Source: Isotricha intestinalis
Lineage: Eukaryota > Ciliophora > Litostomatea > Vestibuliferida > Isotrichidae
Reading direction: 5' to 3'
Assembly (NCBI GenBank): GCA_023807065.1
Contig: JAJJLU010004072.1
Span: forward strand, 1-19,318
DNA: 19,318 nt
In this document: in pieces, positions 18,901-19,318 of the stretch
Numbering within the stretch: position 1 is the first letter of the stretch
How the letters are laid out: each line of letters opens with the position of its first letter
Made by a program: the position numbers and the translations under genes
The notes under the pieces: model-generated
Told to the model about the DNA's origin: nothing
The model's database searches: none
The model's input: the letters and a program-made list of their open reading frames with translations, nothing else

Positions 18901-19318
18901 TTTTTTTCTCAATTATATCAATGAATTTTGAAATAAAATCAGAAAAAATTTTTAAATGTTCTTCTTCATAATCTTCAATAAATAAATTTAAAATTTGAAA
19001 AAAATAGAAATCATCAGCTAATTTTATTGCATCTTCATGGGAAAAAATTTTTATGAAAATTTCAGTTAAATTTGTTAAAATCAATTCAAATTCTTTTTCT
19101 TTCCTATTTTCTTTTTTTTGTTTATATAAAATTTCAAAAATAGGTAATAATACATTAACACCACCAATAAATAATATTTTTTTTTCCTTATTATTTATGT
19201 ATAAATCTTTCAGTGAATTAACTATTTTATTTAAATCTTCAAGTTTTATATTACTTTCATTTTCTTCTCTCATTTTTTTCCCTAAATTTCTATAAAGTTT
19301 TTCAAATTCATTTTCTTC
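15908..19318 (-). CDS. BEACH-domain protein (PH-BEACH, BEACH, WD40-like C-terminus), 5' partial
   Basis: The frame is open to the window edge on the 5' side (15 more codons before the Met at 19273), so the N-terminus is missing. The visible 1136 residues contain, counted from that Met: helical armadillo-like sequence (1-440), a PH-BEACH domain (about 450-575, from FKCCLIKITNHIPGNVYF), and a BEACH domain (about 580-870). BEACH signatures are NRSYRDITQYPVFPWIL, YIFGSHFSNSAYTSHYLVRL, FDAPDRLF, REIIPEFFALPEMFIN and WIDLTFGIY. The last about 160 residues look WD40-like (HSKEIIDITG..LFADISKDGLINIYSLP). BEACH proteins (LYST, neurobeachin, LvsA families) act as scaffolds in vesicle traffic, lysosome size control or autophagy. 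The stop is TAG. The subfamily cannot be set without the N-terminus. A Ser/Glu/Lys-rich insert with two Cys (CNTCSESTSKENEKENED) sits between BEACH and WD-like parts. Confidence 0.95.
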   Translation of the reverse strand, partial: EENEFEKLYRNLGKKMREENESNIKLEDLNKIVNSLKDLYINNKEKKILFIGGVNVLLPIFEILYKQKKENRKEKEFELILTNLTEIFIKIFSHEDAIKLADDFYFFQILNLFIEDYEEEHLKIFSDFISKFIDIIEKKKDLVLENFYSFLFNEKIINILNDEIKAKIISFIKKKQLLEKNLLYLILQKEKFKSDIKTILLEQIKTKSYTDLLLESGFIYVTPSQIEGKNEDDFLGVLEKNYDMLNEQMIEISDSNFEEIYNQIIESIHNNKIKENNIVKVIISNYYLICKNHKYRENLIRMNDLLIINIFEENENMNNCTYDDFKIIYFFYLLINENENTIKQYLKEIIQKEENINYFEYRKIYKQIKKKLFSWNGYYSDLKIFYEQYKKKEEEKEEKIPKIKYKIYHFLTNENVCPLLKPILDMKLYKPDIPKFDSKTIFKNQEEDYYSVNLDTFPFKLDKIPKNESFKCCLIKITNHIPGNVYFENKSLIFIETNPNEEDIKEYDLIDDEKKFCFGNLIKSKIGNGYFKRINYEEIYLVLPRVYYYHKSGCELYTNLNKSFFFKFKDEKTAEDFYDKISKIINQNEKDLNKLFSDYQKAWKQNKISNLEYIMWLNIFSNRSYRDITQYPVFPWILQDYNLEEKSILNLKSRDFSLPLGMMEITEKGKNRKEKYLESYKIMYNDLNMDPPEEKSFFSSFYTQKKINLDEIEYDKIPYIFGSHFSNSAYTSHYLVRLFPFTLTGIEIQGNSFDAPDRLFININKSFLNTVSEKSDLREIIPEFFALPEMFINLNNLNLGKLQKNNKEDSTYNIIKKKRNLNNDEPVFVEEVLLPCENNPYTFVSEYRILLEKKEKINKWIDLTFGIYADHENAELKKNLYSSYCYNGIIIKRINENKIDKDELIPVYRLFELGFNPIPFLKVKSEKTGSFSFFENYNPNSSSTFTLCNTCSESTSKENEKENEDTKESRIIKLYNSECHSVKFKIGRFKIFGCKSGSLFVFIHNYEKPFKIIKDHSKEIIDITGNETLKLFADISKDGLINIYSLPECELIRSIYVIIKYDEFKKVYLSASPLPSVLIETELKLISYSINGKFLKEFNKDNPNIKVTGIKSDNFIDYIEFSNMTKLELPYFKTSN

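Noticed and set aside
19053..19295. 80-codon plus-strand ORF opposite the BEACH gene
   Set aside because: Antisense shadow; the minus-strand frame continues as a coherent BEACH protein to the window edge.

Overview
The window is nuclear DNA from a eukaryotic microbe. It is extremely AT-rich, with intergenic tracts close to pure A/T and coding regions only slightly less so. Genes are single or few-exon, and the three introns I can place are very short (30, 53 and 54 nt) with GT..AG ends. Products are clearly eukaryotic: SUMO, a TRF4/PAPD5-type poly(A) polymerase, a BEACH-domain protein, a Cep164-like centriolar protein and an ADP-ribosyltransferase-like domain. All intact genes end in TAA or TAG, and CAA/CAG are used for Gln, so TAA and TAG are not reassigned here. 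The Cep164-like gene implies basal bodies or flagella/cilia at some life stage. The BspA-like (DUF285) leucine-rich repeats are typical of mucosal or gut-dwelling anaerobes (bacteria, trichomonads and others). An anaerobic flagellated or ciliated protist, or an anaerobic gut fungus, would fit, but the species is not determined by anything I can read.

Layout. (1) At 1-1289 is the 3' part of a gene joining an R-S-E type mono-ADP-ribosyltransferase domain to DUF285 repeats; it ends in a frameshift inside the third repeat. (2) After about 1.2 kb of noncoding DNA, 2472-4718 encodes a B-box-like zinc-binding module, 16 DUF285 repeats of 26 residues and a C-terminal CaaX-like tetrapeptide. These two genes share a linker-plus-repeat cassette, with 77 bp of perfect identity between them. 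(3) 5430-6089 encodes a small four-pass membrane protein. (4) 6268-7997 is a three-exon noncanonical poly(A) polymerase. (5) 8460-8798 on the minus strand is a two-exon SUMO gene, convergent with the polymerase. (6) 9750-13367 is the Cep164-like coiled-coil gene, divergent from SUMO. (7) 14570-14902 is a small unrecognised protein. (8) 15908-19318 on the minus strand is a BEACH protein whose N-terminus lies beyond the window.

The genes do not form an operon or an obvious pathway; most are housekeeping genes (RNA polyadenylation, SUMO conjugation, centriole, membrane traffic). The accessory part is the left 4.7 kb, where two paralogous repeat proteins carry different N-terminal effector modules on the same DUF285 scaffold. 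That module swapping, the repeat homogenisation and the frameshifted copy look like an actively evolving gene family and are the most interesting part of the window. Several intergenic stretches also hold short protein-like segments broken by stops, which may be decayed genes.
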